A stretch of 37,665 bases of DNA from Acidobacteriota bacterium (GTDB taxonomy: Bacteria; Acidobacteriota; Thermoanaerobaculia; Gp7-AA8), in assembly GCA_019247495.1 (NCBI GenBank), contig JAFAOU010000232.1, positions 1 to 37,665 of the forward strand. The letters are read 5' to 3'. The first letter of the stretch is position 1. Each line of letters starts with the position of its first letter. The position numbers and the translations under genes are program-made. The notes beneath the pieces were generated by a model that made no database searches, had not been told where the DNA came from, and was given only the letters and a program-made list of their open reading frames with translations. Below are positions 6,312 to 14,218 of the stretch, piece by piece.

Positions 6312-7685
6312 TTACAGCGTGAACTGGCCGGATTCGATGAACGCTTTCACGCGCGCCATGAACTGATCGGCGACGGCGCCATCGATCAGGCGGTGATCGA
6401 AGGTCAGCGAGAGGATGCACATCGAGCGGATGGCGATGAAGTCGCCTTCCTTTGTTTCCACGACGACCGGACGCTTCTTCACGCCGCCGACGCCGAGGAT
6501 CGCGACCTGCGGCTGGTTGATGATCGGCGTTCCGAACAGGCCTCCGTAGATGCCCGGATTCGTGATCGTGAACGTGCCGCCCTGTACGTCATCGGGCGCG
6601 AGCTTCTTCGTCCGTGCGCGCTCGCCGAGGTCGTTGATAGTTTTCGACAGGCCGAGGATGTTTTTCTCGTCCGCGTTTTTTACGATCGGAACGATGAGGC
6701 CCCAGTCGAGGGCGACGGCGATGCCGATGTTGAGGTCGCGGTGGTAGATGACCGAGGCGTCGTCCATCGATGCATTGATGATGGGGAACTCGCGCAGGCC
6801 GGCCACGACCGCCTGGATGATGAACGGCAGGAAGGTGAGCTTGGCGCCGCGCTCGGCGTAGGCGTCCTTGTACTGGCGGCGGAGTTTGTCGATGGCGGTG
6901 AAGTCGACTTCGAAGACGGTAGTGACGTGCGCCGAGGTCTGCTTCGATAACACCATGTGCTGCGCGATCTTCTTGCGCATCACCGACAGCGGCTCGATGC
7001 GATTGTTCTCGCCGGATGCGAACGTCATCGCGGGCGGGCGCGGCGCGGGCTGCGGTTGTTGCTGCGGCAGCGGCTGCTGCGCGGGCGCGGCGGCGGGCTT
7101 CGGCTGCTGCAGGAAGTCGAGGATGTCGTTCTTGGTGACGCGGCCGGAAACGCCGGAGCCTTGCAGCTTGGAAATGTCGACGTTGTTCTCCTGCGCGATT
7201 TTGCGGACCAGCGGGGAGGATTTGGTGCGGCGCCGCTCATCGAGCGAGGCGACGTTTTCGTCGTCGTTCTGTTCAGTCGCCGCGGCGGCTTGCGGAGGCG
7301 GCGCTTCGACGCGCGTTTCCGGACGCTGCGTGTCGACTTGGGCGACAGGCTCGGGCGCCGGCTCCGGTTTCGCGACCTCGGCGGCGGGCTGCGGCGGCGG
7401 GGCGGCGGCGGGTGGTGCAGGCGCGGCGCTCGCGCCGGCCGTTTCGCCATCCGCGCCAATTCGGGCGACGACGGTGTTCACGCCGACCGTCTGTCCTTCC
7501 TGCGCGACGATCTCAGTCAGCGTTCCGGACGACGGCGAAGGAATCTCGGCGTCGACTTTGTCGGTGGAAATCTCGAGGAGCGGCTCGTCGCGCTCAACCT
7601 TCTCGCCAACCTTTTTGAGCCACTTGACGATGGTTCCTTCAGCGATCGATTCGCCCATCTGGGGCATGACGACATCAATAGGCAT
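6312..7685 (-). CDS. Dihydrolipoamide acyltransferase, E2 of a 2-oxoacid dehydrogenase
   Basis: 457 residues with the three classical E2 parts. A lipoyl domain (1-77) has the lipoylated lysine K43 in STDKVDAEIPS. A long Ala/Pro/Gln-rich linker leads to an E3/E1-binding domain (about 160-200, SPLVRKIAQENNVDISKLQG). The acyltransferase core (about 225-457) carries the catalytic H431 and D435 in FDHRLIDG. It could be the succinyl-, acetyl- or branched-chain-type E2; the sequence alone does not settle this. AGGAGA stands a few bases before the ATG. No E1 or E3 gene is next to it. It is a plausible target of the nearby LipB and LipA, though on a separate transcript. Confidence 0.93.
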   Translation of the reverse strand: MPIDVVMPQMGESIAEGTIVKWLKKVGEKVERDEPLLEISTDKVDAEIPSPSSGTLTEIVAQEGQTVGVNTVVARIGADGETAGASAAPAPPAAAPPPQPAAEVAKPEPAPEPVAQVDTQRPETRVEAPPPQAAAATEQNDDENVASLDERRRTKSSPLVRKIAQENNVDISKLQGSGVSGRVTKNDILDFLQQPKPAAAPAQQPLPQQQPQPAPRPPAMTFASGENNRIEPLSVMRKKIAQHMVLSKQTSAHVTTVFEVDFTAIDKLRRQYKDAYAERGAKLTFLPFIIQAVVAGLREFPIINASMDDASVIYHRDLNIGIAVALDWGLIVPIVKNADEKNILGLSKTINDLGERARTKKLAPDDVQGGTFTITNPGIYGGLFGTPIINQPQVAILGVGGVKKRPVVVETKEGDFIAIRSMCILSLTFDHRLIDGAVADQFMARVKAFIESGQFTL

Positions 7686-7763
7686 TCATTTCTCCTGGCG
7701 CAGAGCTTTGTAATGCAAAAGCCGAGGCACGGCAACCGCGAGAGCGGCGATTATCCTTCCACG

Positions 7764-8345
7764 ATGCAACCGCACTTTTTCAAAACGCCCGCGGACTTCC
7801 GCAAATGGCTGGCGAAGAATCACGCCTCGGCCACCGAACTCCTCGTCGGTTTCTACAAGAAAGACTCAGGCAAGCCGTCGATCACCTGGCCGGAGTCGGT
7901 CGATGAGGCGCTCTGTTTCGGCTGGATCGACGGCGTCCGGCGCCGCATCGACGACGTCAGCTACAGCATCCGCTTCACGCCGCGAAAAAAGACCAGCACC
8001 TGGAGCGCGATCAACATCGCCCGCGTCGCCGAACTGACGAAGCTCGATCGGATGCAGCCCGCCGGCCTGCGCGCCTTCGAGCATCGTCGCGAGGAGAAGT
8101 CGGCGATCTACTCGTACGAGAACGAGACGCGGACGTTGCCGGCCGAGGATGAGAAGAAGCTGCGCGCGAACAGGAAGGCGTGGAAGTTTTTCAACGCCCA
8201 GCCGCCGGGATACCGCCGCCTGTCAATCTACTGGATCACCAGCGCGAAGAAGGAGGAGACGCGAGCGCGCCGCCTGGCGACGCTGATCGACGATTCCGCA
8301 CATGGCCGCCGCCTCGGCATAGTGACACTGGAGAAGAAAGTGTAG
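7764..8345 (+). CDS. YdeI/OmdA-family protein
   Basis: 193 residues typical of the YdeI/OmpD-associated family: KTPADFRKWLAKNHASATEL at the start, then WPESVDEALCFGWIDGVRRRID, FTPRKKTSTWSAINIARV and a C-terminal helical part rich in Lys/Arg (WKFFNAQPPGYRRLSIYWI). Relatives have been linked to bacteriocin or peptide resistance, but the biochemical role is not established. I chose the ATG at 7764 because the family begins there; an in-frame ATG at 7713 would add a poorly conserved 17 residues. No ribosome site is clear for either. The TAG stop forms the first bases of a GTAGTGCGG repeat. Confidence 0.85.
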   Translation: MQPHFFKTPADFRKWLAKNHASATELLVGFYKKDSGKPSITWPESVDEALCFGWIDGVRRRIDDVSYSIRFTPRKKTSTWSAINIARVAELTKLDRMQPAGLRAFEHRREEKSAIYSYENETRTLPAEDEKKLRANRKAWKFFNAQPPGYRRLSIYWITSAKKEETRARRLATLIDDSAHGRRLGIVTLEKKV

Positions 8346-8478
8346 TGCGGGCGTCCCCGCCTACATCCGCCGTGGCGTCTCGCCCGGCGGAGGTTTCCGG
8401 AGTCATTCAATGTGCTGTGATTGAATCCCAGAACCCCCGTCGGGCGAGCACGCCCGCCGGACGCAGGCGAGACGCCCG
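8342..8478. repeat. Imperfect palindromic region after the YdeI-like gene
   Basis: It starts with GTAGTGCGGGCGTCCCCGC, the same opening as the hairpin at 24251, and contains the YdeI-like gene stop. GCGTCTCGCC near 8375 is matched in inverted form near 8467. In the middle, ATTCAAT (8405-8411) pairs with ATTGAAT (8420-8426). The gap to the next stop (8498) holds no gene that I can support. Confidence 0.6.
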
Positions 8479-8497
8479 TCATTCGTAAATCGCATCG

Positions 8498-9136
8498 CTA
8501 CTTGTCGAGTGGACATCCGCCGGCCGGAGGAATCGTGCTCGCCACCGGCGGAGCCGGGTAGTACTGCGTGAACTGCTGCACCTGCTGTGCGATGTCGTAG
8601 CAGGCAAGCAGCTCGACCATCTTCAGCGCTTCGTCGAGTCCCGAGGAAATCCCGCCGCCGGTGACACGATTGCGGTCGACGACAAATCGCGGATATGCCT
8701 CGGCCACGTTGATGGCTTTGTACTTTTTCAGGCAGGGGATGAACGCCCAATGCGTCGTGGCAAGGTAGCCGTCGAGCAGTCCTGCCTGGGCCAGCAGCAG
8801 CGCGCCTTCGCATACCGAGGTCACCCATTGCGCGTTCGCGGCGCGACTGATCAGGAAATCGAGAAACGTCCGCTTCGGATCGTGCATGATTTTTTTCAAC
8901 GCCGACGGATCGCCGCCCGGAACCCACAACACATCGACGTGCGGAACTTCGTGGAAGCACTTGTCAGGCTTGATCGTCACGCCGGCCTTCGTCAGCACAG
9001 GCCGATCGTTCTCGGCGACCAGACAAACCTCGACCTCGAGTTTCGGCGCACTGTTGCGCATCGCATCGAAGATCTCGGCGGGCGCGGCGACGTCGAGCAG
9101 GTCAACTTTTTCGTAGATCGGGATGCCGATGATCAT
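8498..9136 (-). CDS. DJ-1/PfpI (ThiJ) family protein
   Basis: 212 residues of the glutamine-amidotransferase-like DJ-1/PfpI fold. The nucleophile elbow carries C109-E110 (TSVCEGALLLAQAGLL), and the acidic residues of the active site appear in VDLLDVAAPAEIFD (D12, D15, E21). The TTHW motif after the elbow resembles isonitrile hydratases (InhA-type), so hydration of a small molecule is one option; glyoxalase- or chaperone-like roles are others. AGGAG stands 7 nt before the ATG. It follows the two-TM protein by 12 nt, probably as the third gene of a short operon headed by the XRE regulator. Confidence 0.88.
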   Translation of the reverse strand: MIIGIPIYEKVDLLDVAAPAEIFDAMRNSAPKLEVEVCLVAENDRPVLTKAGVTIKPDKCFHEVPHVDVLWVPGGDPSALKKIMHDPKRTFLDFLISRAANAQWVTSVCEGALLLAQAGLLDGYLATTHWAFIPCLKKYKAINVAEAYPRFVVDRNRVTGGGISSGLDEALKMVELLACYDIAQQVQQFTQYYPAPPVASTIPPAGGCPLDK

Positions 9137-9148
9137 GGTCGTCTCCTG

Positions 9149-9364
9149 TCAATCGTTGATGCGATACCAAATCATCATGGACATCTTCACCACCCCTGCC
9201 GTCGCGACGATCGCGAACAGATCCCAGCGGATGACGTGGTGCGCGATGTTGATGAAGAAAAATACGCCGGCGAGGAGGACGGCCGCCAGTCCGCCGATGC
9301 TCGTCGAGCGAAGGCGGTGAGTGAGAAAGCGTTCGTCGATCGTGCCGAGGATGGGCAGCTTCAT
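9149..9364 (-). CDS. Small two-helix membrane protein coupled to an XRE regulator
   Basis: 71 residues with two predicted membrane helices (about 24-39, GGLAAVLLAGVFFFIN, and about 48-66, RWDLFAIVATAGVVKMSMM) and a short cytosolic N-terminus. No catalytic motif is seen. Its ATG overlaps the stop of the upstream XRE gene in an ATGA arrangement, so the two are made together. Pairs of a minimal XRE regulator and a small membrane protein are common in bacteria, but the signal they sense is generally unknown. I do not recognise a named family. Confidence 0.75.
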   Translation of the reverse strand: MKLPILGTIDERFLTHRLRSTSIGGLAAVLLAGVFFFINIAHHVIRWDLFAIVATAGVVKMSMMIWYRIND

Positions 9365-9573
9365 TTCTTGTTCTCCAGCGTGAAGATTTCGTCCGTCGCG
9401 TAGCCGAAGATGCGCGAGAAGGTCAATGCGAGTGCGAGGCTTGGTTCGTATCGTTGCCGCTCGATCGAGTTGATGCTCTGGCGCGACACGCCCACGGCAT
9501 CCGCGAGTTGCTGTTGCGTCCACCCGAGGGCGGTGCGCAGCTCTTTGACGCGGTTCTGGACGGATGGCGGCAT
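9361..9573 (-). CDS. XRE-family helix-turn-helix regulator (minimal form)
   Basis: 70 residues that are almost only a Cro/C1-type DNA-binding domain: VKELRTALGWTQQQLADAVGVSRQSINSIERQRYEPSLALALTFSRIFG, with the recognition helix at SRQSINSIE. No ligand-binding domain follows; the tail is DEIFTLENKK. It heads a three-gene set (regulator, two-TM protein, DJ-1 protein) and likely represses its own promoter, as such proteins often do. No strong ribosome site is seen before the ATG. Confidence 0.9.
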   Translation of the reverse strand: MPPSVQNRVKELRTALGWTQQQLADAVGVSRQSINSIERQRYEPSLALALTFSRIFGYATDEIFTLENKK

Positions 9574-9627
9574 GTCAAGTTCGCTTCACATGATAATCCG
9601 GTTTGAACGTGGTAGAACGCTCCGCGC

Positions 9628-11874
9628 TTGCGGACCGCGGTCTTCTCCATCATCTCGCCCAACTACCGGCACTACGCGCGTGTGTTGCTGAAGTCGGTGC
9701 GGCAGCATCAGCCCGAGTGGGATCGCTTCGTCCTGCTCGTCGCCAACGATGACACCGCAATCGACGAAGAGTTGTTCGCAACCGTTTCGGTCGACGCGTT
9801 GCCGCTGCCAAACCGGCGGCAATTCTGTTTCCGCTACTCGATCCTCGAGCTCAACACCGCCGTGAAGCCGTGGATGTTCGAGCATCTTTTCGCTCTCGGT
9901 TACGAGCGCGTCGTCTATCTCGATCCCGATATTCGTCTTTACAGTCCGCTGCCCGAGGTGGATGAGGCGGGGCCGGAGACGTTCCTGATGTTGACGCCGC
10001 ACCTTACGGGACCGATCGCCGGCGACGACCATCCGAGCGAGCGCACCATCCTGCAGGCCGGCACTTACAACCTCGGCTTCCTCGTCGTTGCACAGGGCCG
10101 CGACACGCATCGTTTTCTCGACTGGTGGCAGGAGAAGCTGGAGTTTCAATGCGTCGTCGATGTGGCGCGCGGAATCTTCGTCGATCAGAAGTGGATCGAT
10201 CTGACGCCGGGATTTTTCGAGAGCGTCTCGATCCTCCGTCACGAAGGCTACAACGTCGCTTACTGGAACCTCGGCCAGCGCACGGTGCGCGGCGCCGGCA
10301 GTGATGCGACGGTCAATGGTCAGCGGCTCCGGTTCTTCCACTTCAGCGGATTCGATCCCGCTGCTCCGGCGATGGCGTCGAAGCACGACTTCGCGCTGCG
10401 CGTATCGGAGGTCGGCGACGCACGAGCGTTGATCGCCGACTACGACGCCGAAATCCGCGCCGCGGGTTACGAATCGTTCCGCAACGCGCGCTATCCCTTC
10501 GGCTTCTTCACCGACGGCACGCCGATCTCGGACGCCGCCAGAATCGCGTATCGCAATTCGCCGGCGTTGCAGCGCGCGGGGGGAGCCGATCCGTTTCAGC
10601 ATCCGGAGCTCTTTCGCGCGCATCGCCCGGTTCGCCAGTTTCGCCGCGGTGCGCGCGTGTCGCGAATCGCCGCGAAGGCGTACCAGACGTTGTCCCCGAT
10701 CCGGCCGCTCGCTCTCCTCTTTCCGCAACCGATGCGCAAGGCCGCGCGCGAGTTTCTGCTCGGACGGCGCGACACGCCTCCGTCGCCTCCTCGCCCGAAC
10801 CGGCCGTTGCCGCCGGGGCTGAACATCGCCGGAAACATCACGCATGACACCGGCGTCGGCGAGTCGGCGCGCCTGTGCCGCAACGCGTGCGAGGCCGCGG
10901 GAATCGCGCACCACATCATCGACGTAAACGATGAAACGCAGCAGGCGATGTATCGGACCAGCGTGTTTCACGTGAACGCGGATCAACTCCCCGAGGTGCA
11001 TGACCGGCTGCCGCACGTGTTCGAAGCGAGCAGCTACAACATCGGCTGCTGGCATTGGGAGTTGCCGCAGTTGCCTGACGAGCTGGCGGAGTCGGCCGCG
11101 CCGCTCGACGAAATCTGGGCGCCGAGCGAGTTCATTCAGAGCGCCGTCAGCAGCAAGGTTTCGATTCCGGTCGTGCACATGCCGCATGGCGTCGCGGTGA
11201 CGGAGATCGAAGCGTGCACTCCCGAGGAGTTCGGCGTGCCGCCGGGGCGATTCACGTTCCTATGCATGTTTGATTTGGCGAGCGTGATGGAGCGCAAGAA
11301 CCCGCTCGGCGCCGTTGAGGCATTCCGCCGCGCGTTTGCGAACGATTCGAACGCAGCGCTGCTGATCAAAGCCGGACAGGCCGGCCGCCATCGCCGCGAA
11401 TACGCCGAGCTGGCGGGACGGCTTCACGGCATCCCGAACGTCTATCTCACCGATCGCATGCTGCCGCGCGCCCGCGTCAACGGGCTGTTGTCCGCATGCG
11501 ATGCCGTCGTCTCGCTGCATCGTTCCGAGGGCTTCGGATTGATCCTCGCCGAAGCGATGTACCTCGGCAAACCGGTTGTGGCCACCGGATGGTCAGGCAA
11601 CATGGACTTTATGACCAGCGAGAACTCCTGCCCGGTCGCCTACGAACTGGTGACGCTCGATCGCGCCCACGGCCCGTACCGCGCCGGCCAGCAGTGGGCC
11701 GATCCGGACGTCGACGACGCCGCACGCCTCATGCGCCGCGTCGTCGACGACGTTGATTTTCGGTCAGAAATCAGCACCCGTGCACGCGAGACGATCCGCG
11801 CGCAGTTCAGCCCGGCCGCCGCCGGCGCGCGATACCGCGAGCGACTGGACGCGGTGGAGCAGCGCGCGCGGTAG
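9628..11874 (+). CDS. Two-domain glycosyltransferase (GT-A plus GT4-like GT-B)
   Basis: 748 residues. The N-terminal half (about 1-330) looks like a GT-A fold transferase with a DxD-type motif at D99/D101 (VVYLDPDIRLYS). The C-terminal half (about 395-748) is GT-B of the GT4 kind, with IKAGQAGRHRREYAEL and the donor-site motif SEGFGLILAEAMYLGKPVV. The start is TTG at 9628: an in-frame TAG lies at 9613-9615, no ATG or GTG falls between, and the N-terminus fits the family. The protein likely adds two sugars to a surface polysaccharide or glycan. No other polysaccharide genes are adjacent. Acceptor and sugars are unknown. Confidence 0.85.
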   Translation: MRTAVFSIISPNYRHYARVLLKSVRQHQPEWDRFVLLVANDDTAIDEELFATVSVDALPLPNRRQFCFRYSILELNTAVKPWMFEHLFALGYERVVYLDPDIRLYSPLPEVDEAGPETFLMLTPHLTGPIAGDDHPSERTILQAGTYNLGFLVVAQGRDTHRFLDWWQEKLEFQCVVDVARGIFVDQKWIDLTPGFFESVSILRHEGYNVAYWNLGQRTVRGAGSDATVNGQRLRFFHFSGFDPAAPAMASKHDFALRVSEVGDARALIADYDAEIRAAGYESFRNARYPFGFFTDGTPISDAARIAYRNSPALQRAGGADPFQHPELFRAHRPVRQFRRGARVSRIAAKAYQTLSPIRPLALLFPQPMRKAAREFLLGRRDTPPSPPRPNRPLPPGLNIAGNITHDTGVGESARLCRNACEAAGIAHHIIDVNDETQQAMYRTSVFHVNADQLPEVHDRLPHVFEASSYNIGCWHWELPQLPDELAESAAPLDEIWAPSEFIQSAVSSKVSIPVVHMPHGVAVTEIEACTPEEFGVPPGRFTFLCMFDLASVMERKNPLGAVEAFRRAFANDSNAALLIKAGQAGRHRREYAELAGRLHGIPNVYLTDRMLPRARVNGLLSACDAVVSLHRSEGFGLILAEAMYLGKPVVATGWSGNMDFMTSENSCPVAYELVTLDRAHGPYRAGQQWADPDVDDAARLMRRVVDDVDFRSEISTRARETIRAQFSPAAAGARYRERLDAVEQRAR

Positions 11875-11890
11875 TCTCTTCGGAAAGAAC

Positions 11891-12328
11891 ATGAACACGC
11901 CGTTGTGGACGTGCCGAAAGTGCGGTCGCTCGTTCGCGAATCGCAATCAAACGCACACGTGTGCGCCGCTCGGTGATCTCGATCGGCACTTTGCGAATCG
12001 GGCTCCGGAGTTGCGTGCGCTGTTCGATGCGTTGGCGGAGGCGGTGCACGCGTGCGGGCCCGCCGAGGTGCTGTCGGAGAAGACGCGGATCGCTTTCCAT
12101 CGCCGCATGTCCTTCCTCAGCGTTTATCCGCGCAAGGACCACCTCATCCTCGGCTTCGTGCTCGCCGAGCGGATCGAACATCCGCGCTTCGAGGCCGTGC
12201 AGACCTTCTCGCCGCGTAATCACCTGCACAACCTCCGGCTGCGCAGCATTGGCGAGATCGACGAAGAAGTCCGCCGATGGATTCGCGACGCGTACGAAGT
12301 CGGAGAGCAGAAGCATCTGCGGCGCTGA
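11891..12328 (+). CDS. DUF5655-type protein with N-terminal zinc ribbon
   Basis: 145 residues. The N-terminus has a zinc-finger-like CxxC...HxC site (WTCRKCGRSFANRNQTHTC). The rest matches what I know of DUF5655: EVLSEKTRIAFHRRMSFLSV, HLILGFVLAERIEHPRF and SPRNHLHNLRLRS. The family has no firm function; relatives occur with phage-like or predicted DNA-associated proteins. The ATG at 11891 is 17 nt after the glycosyltransferase stop and precedes the Zn site directly, which is why I chose it. Confidence 0.8.
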   Translation: MNTPLWTCRKCGRSFANRNQTHTCAPLGDLDRHFANRAPELRALFDALAEAVHACGPAEVLSEKTRIAFHRRMSFLSVYPRKDHLILGFVLAERIEHPRFEAVQTFSPRNHLHNLRLRSIGEIDEEVRRWIRDAYEVGEQKHLRR

Positions 12329-12344
12329 GCGATACACTTCGCGG

Positions 12345-13040
12345 ATGACGATCACCGGCGCAATCCTCGCTGCTCTGGCCGCAGCTGCACTTCTGCTTTC
12401 CGGTCCCGGCACGCGCGCGGGATGGTGGGACTTCAAGACCGGCCTCCTGCTTTTCGCCGGCGCACTTCTGGTCGGGTTGCTCGCGTTGCTGATCTCAGGC
12501 ATCGCCTGGCTGCGGTCGCGGCCGAACCGCACCGCGGCGGCGGCGACGATGGCTGGCGCTGTGATCGTTCTTGTTCCGCTGGTGCAAATCGCGGCCGCGC
12601 GGAGCAAGCCGGCCATCCACGACATCAGTACCGACCTCGCCGATCCGCCGCGCTTCTCGGCCGTGCTTCCTCTTCGCGCCGGCTTTCCGAACAAAGTGGC
12701 CGACCGCGTCGACGATGCCACCGCACGCGCGCAGCGGAACGCGTATCCCGACCTGGCTACGCTCGAACTTCCGCTCCCGCCGGATGCCGCGTTCACGAAG
12801 GCGGCCGAAGCCGCGAAGAAAATGGAGTGGGAGATCGTGTCCCTCCGGCCGGCCGATGGCATCATCGAGGCGACGGCGACGACCTCGTGGTTCGGTTTCC
12901 ATGACGACGTGGTCGTGCGGATCCGTCCCGCAGGCTCGCAAAGCCGCATCGACGTCCGCTCCGTCTCCCGCGTCGGCCGCGGCGATGCCGGCAAGAACGC
13001 GGATCGGATTCGGCGGTATCTGCGGCTGCTGACGAATTAG
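12345..13040 (+). CDS. DUF1499 membrane protein
   Basis: 231 residues. Three membrane helices (about 4-20, 30-55 and 65-85) are followed by a soluble DUF1499 domain: YPDLATLELPLPPDAAF, MEWEIVSLRPADGIIEA, TTSWFGFHDDVVVRIRP and SRIDVRSVSRVGRGDAG. The family is widespread and uncharacterised. A TACACT hexamer at 12333-12338 lies only 6 nt before the ATG and no ribosome site is visible, so transcription could begin almost at the start codon. The stop is directly followed by a GCGGAG repeat. Confidence 0.85.
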   Translation: MTITGAILAALAAAALLLSGPGTRAGWWDFKTGLLLFAGALLVGLLALLISGIAWLRSRPNRTAAAATMAGAVIVLVPLVQIAAARSKPAIHDISTDLADPPRFSAVLPLRAGFPNKVADRVDDATARAQRNAYPDLATLELPLPPDAAFTKAAEAAKKMEWEIVSLRPADGIIEATATTSWFGFHDDVVVRIRPAGSQSRIDVRSVSRVGRGDAGKNADRIRRYLRLLTN

Positions 13041-13071
13041 TTCACGCGGAGACGCGGAGGCGCGGAGAAAG
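13041..13071 (+). repeat. GCGGAGACGCGGAG repeat, forward copy
   Basis: The sequence begins TTCACGCGGAGACGCGGAGG directly after the DUF1499 stop and runs into the start region of the next gene. Related copies are at 2531, 13471 (inverted), 25443, 32401 (inverted, inside a gene) and 32776. Confidence 0.85.
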
Positions 13072-13073
13072 AC

Positions 13074-13508
13074 GTGACAACTCACAAGGTCCTCGGCGCG
13101 ATCGCCAACTCGTTCAATCCGATCGTGGCGATCCTCGCTCTGGCTGTGCCGTTCGCGCGCAGACCGCGTACGCTCCGATCGACGATTGCGTACTACCTCG
13201 CGGCCGGCATCGCGATCGGATTGGTGTACGTCGTCCGCGCAATCGACGACCGCTACGGGCTCTGGGCGTCGCGTGGACTCGACTACAGCACGCATTCCGC
13301 CTTCGCCGCTTCGCTTGCCGCGTCGATCGCGGCATTCCACCGCCGCTGGGCCGCGCCCCTCGTCGGCGCGACGGTTCTCTATTTCGCGCTGGAGATGTTC
13401 ATGCGGTACCACGGCGTCCTGGACATCCTCTCTTCAGCAGTCCCCGCCGCGATGGCAGCCGCCGTACTTCTCATCGCCTCTCTCCGCCTCTCCGCGCGCT
13501 CCGCGTGA
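13074..13508 (+). CDS. PAP2-like membrane protein (divergent)
   Basis: 144 residues with about four membrane helices. Two pieces of the PAP2 phosphatase signature are visible: STHSAFAASLAAS (motif 2) and RYHGVLDIL, which keeps the HxxxD of motif 3. Motif 1 (Lys/Arg-Pro) is not evident, so phosphatase activity is doubtful. The start is GTG at 13074. The gene is bracketed by inverted copies of the GCGGAG repeat; the downstream copy encodes the last residues (SLRLSARSA) and the TGA stop. The true C-terminus of relatives may therefore be shorter or different. Confidence 0.6.
   Translation: MTTHKVLGAIANSFNPIVAILALAVPFARRPRTLRSTIAYYLAAGIAIGLVYVVRAIDDRYGLWASRGLDYSTHSAFAASLAASIAAFHRRWAAPLVGATVLYFALEMFMRYHGVLDILSSAVPAAMAAAVLLIASLRLSARSA
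13471..13508 (-). repeat. GCGGAG repeat, inverted copy forming a gene end
   Basis: Read on the minus strand it starts TTCACGCGGAGCGCGCGGAG and continues AGGCGGAGAGAGGC. On the plus strand it encodes the C-terminus and stop codon of the PAP2-like gene. With 13041-13071 it forms an inverted pair about 400 nt apart. Confidence 0.8.
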
Positions 13509-13526
13509 ACCGTCTCCCTCTCGACC

Positions 13527-13676
13527 TCAGAACGGACAGTCATCGCAGCCGGAACCACAGCAGGTCGGTTCGAGCGCGGCGCGGATTTCGGGCTTGGGTG
13601 TTTTGTCGGGCGACGGCGGATCGCACGCGGTTTCAGCGCGCGGCGTCTCTTCGGGAGGGAGTTCTGATTCGTTCAA
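13527..13676 (-). CDS. 49-residue Cys-rich protein ending CCGSGCDDCPF
   Basis: A short reading frame that starts at TTG (13676) and overlaps the stop of the upstream 72-residue gene as TTGA, which suggests translational coupling. The body is Pro/Glu-rich and polar; the end is CCGSGCDDCPF. This ending matches a recurrent motif in small bacterial proteins and in the eukaryotic oxidoreductase-like domain, which probably binds metal. No other domain is visible. The function is unknown. The distinctive ending makes chance unlikely, although the start is less sure. Confidence 0.6.
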   Translation of the reverse strand: MNESELPPEETPRAETACDPPSPDKTPKPEIRAALEPTCCGSGCDDCPF

Positions 13677-13891
13677 TCGGCGACGATTTCCGACCAGGGG
13701 AGCTTGCGGACCTGAAGCACTTTCTCGTCGATCTGCTGCTGCGTGGCGCGGTCGCCGAGGACGCGTCGAAGGTAATCGACCTCGGTGGAGACGAGCTTGT
13801 TGTGCTTCGGCAGCAGACGGAGCGCGGCGCTTTGCAGGTTGCGTTCGGACACGGTGACGGTCTTGGAAGCTTTCGTGACCTTTTCGCTCAT
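13673..13891 (-). CDS. Hypothetical small protein, 72 residues
   Basis: A basic, mostly helical protein (MSEKVTKASKTVTVSERN...LRRVLGDRATQQQIDEKV). There are no cysteines, membrane helices or signal peptide. The N-terminal beta-like stretch followed by helices could suit a small DNA-binding protein, but this is a guess. Its stop overlaps the TTG start of the 49-residue Cys-rich gene. I do not recognise a family. No clear ribosome site precedes the ATG. Confidence 0.55.
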   Translation of the reverse strand: MSEKVTKASKTVTVSERNLQSAALRLLPKHNKLVSTEVDYLRRVLGDRATQQQIDEKVLQVRKLPWSEIVAD

Positions 13892-13937
13892 GGGAGTCGC
13901 AACGACGGCTTTCGCCGAAGTAATCCTTCGAATGCGA

Positions 13938-14108
13938 TTACCTTTTTCGGCCGATTCGCCCGGTGCGAATCGGGAGCGCGCTCCGGAACACCAGCGACTC
14001 CTGCATCGCGGCCGGACGCTCGGAGCTGCAACGGCACAGCGCGCAGTGAACTCCGTCGACGTGCGCCGCGCGAGAATGCCCGCAGATATCGCAAAGCCGC
14101 TTTTCCAT
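13938..14108 (-). CDS. Small zinc-ribbon-like protein, 56 residues
   Basis: MEKRLCDICGHSRAAHVDG followed by CALCRC: C6/C9, H11, H16, H21, C22/C25/C27. The CGHxxxxH...CxxCxC pattern recurs in small bacterial zinc-binding proteins of unknown role. AAGGGA lies about 11 nt before the ATG. The C-terminal half is Arg-rich and unlike anything I know. It stands upstream of two other very small genes on the same strand. Confidence 0.5.
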   Translation of the reverse strand: MEKRLCDICGHSRAAHVDGVHCALCRCSSERPAAMQESLVFRSALPIRTGRIGRKR

Positions 14109-14218
14109 CACACTGCATCCCTTCTCAAAGTTCGTGCCGGAAATTGTGAAGGAGGGGAGGGGAGATCGAACGAAACTCTGCAATAGGTGGATTTTCGGAG
14201 TGTCGTTCCGTCTGCCGC

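Noticed and set aside
9586..11187. Long open frame (533 codons) opposite the glycosyltransferase
   Set aside because: Arg/Ala-rich without recognisable motifs; the plus-strand protein explains the sequence.
13888..14118. A 76-residue minus-strand frame overlapping the small zinc-ribbon gene
   Set aside because: It is Arg-rich without motifs, while the other frame has a regular Cys/His pattern.
13505..14149. A 214-residue plus-strand protein
   Set aside because: It runs antisense to three small genes that have clear Cys motifs or coupling, and shows no domain itself.
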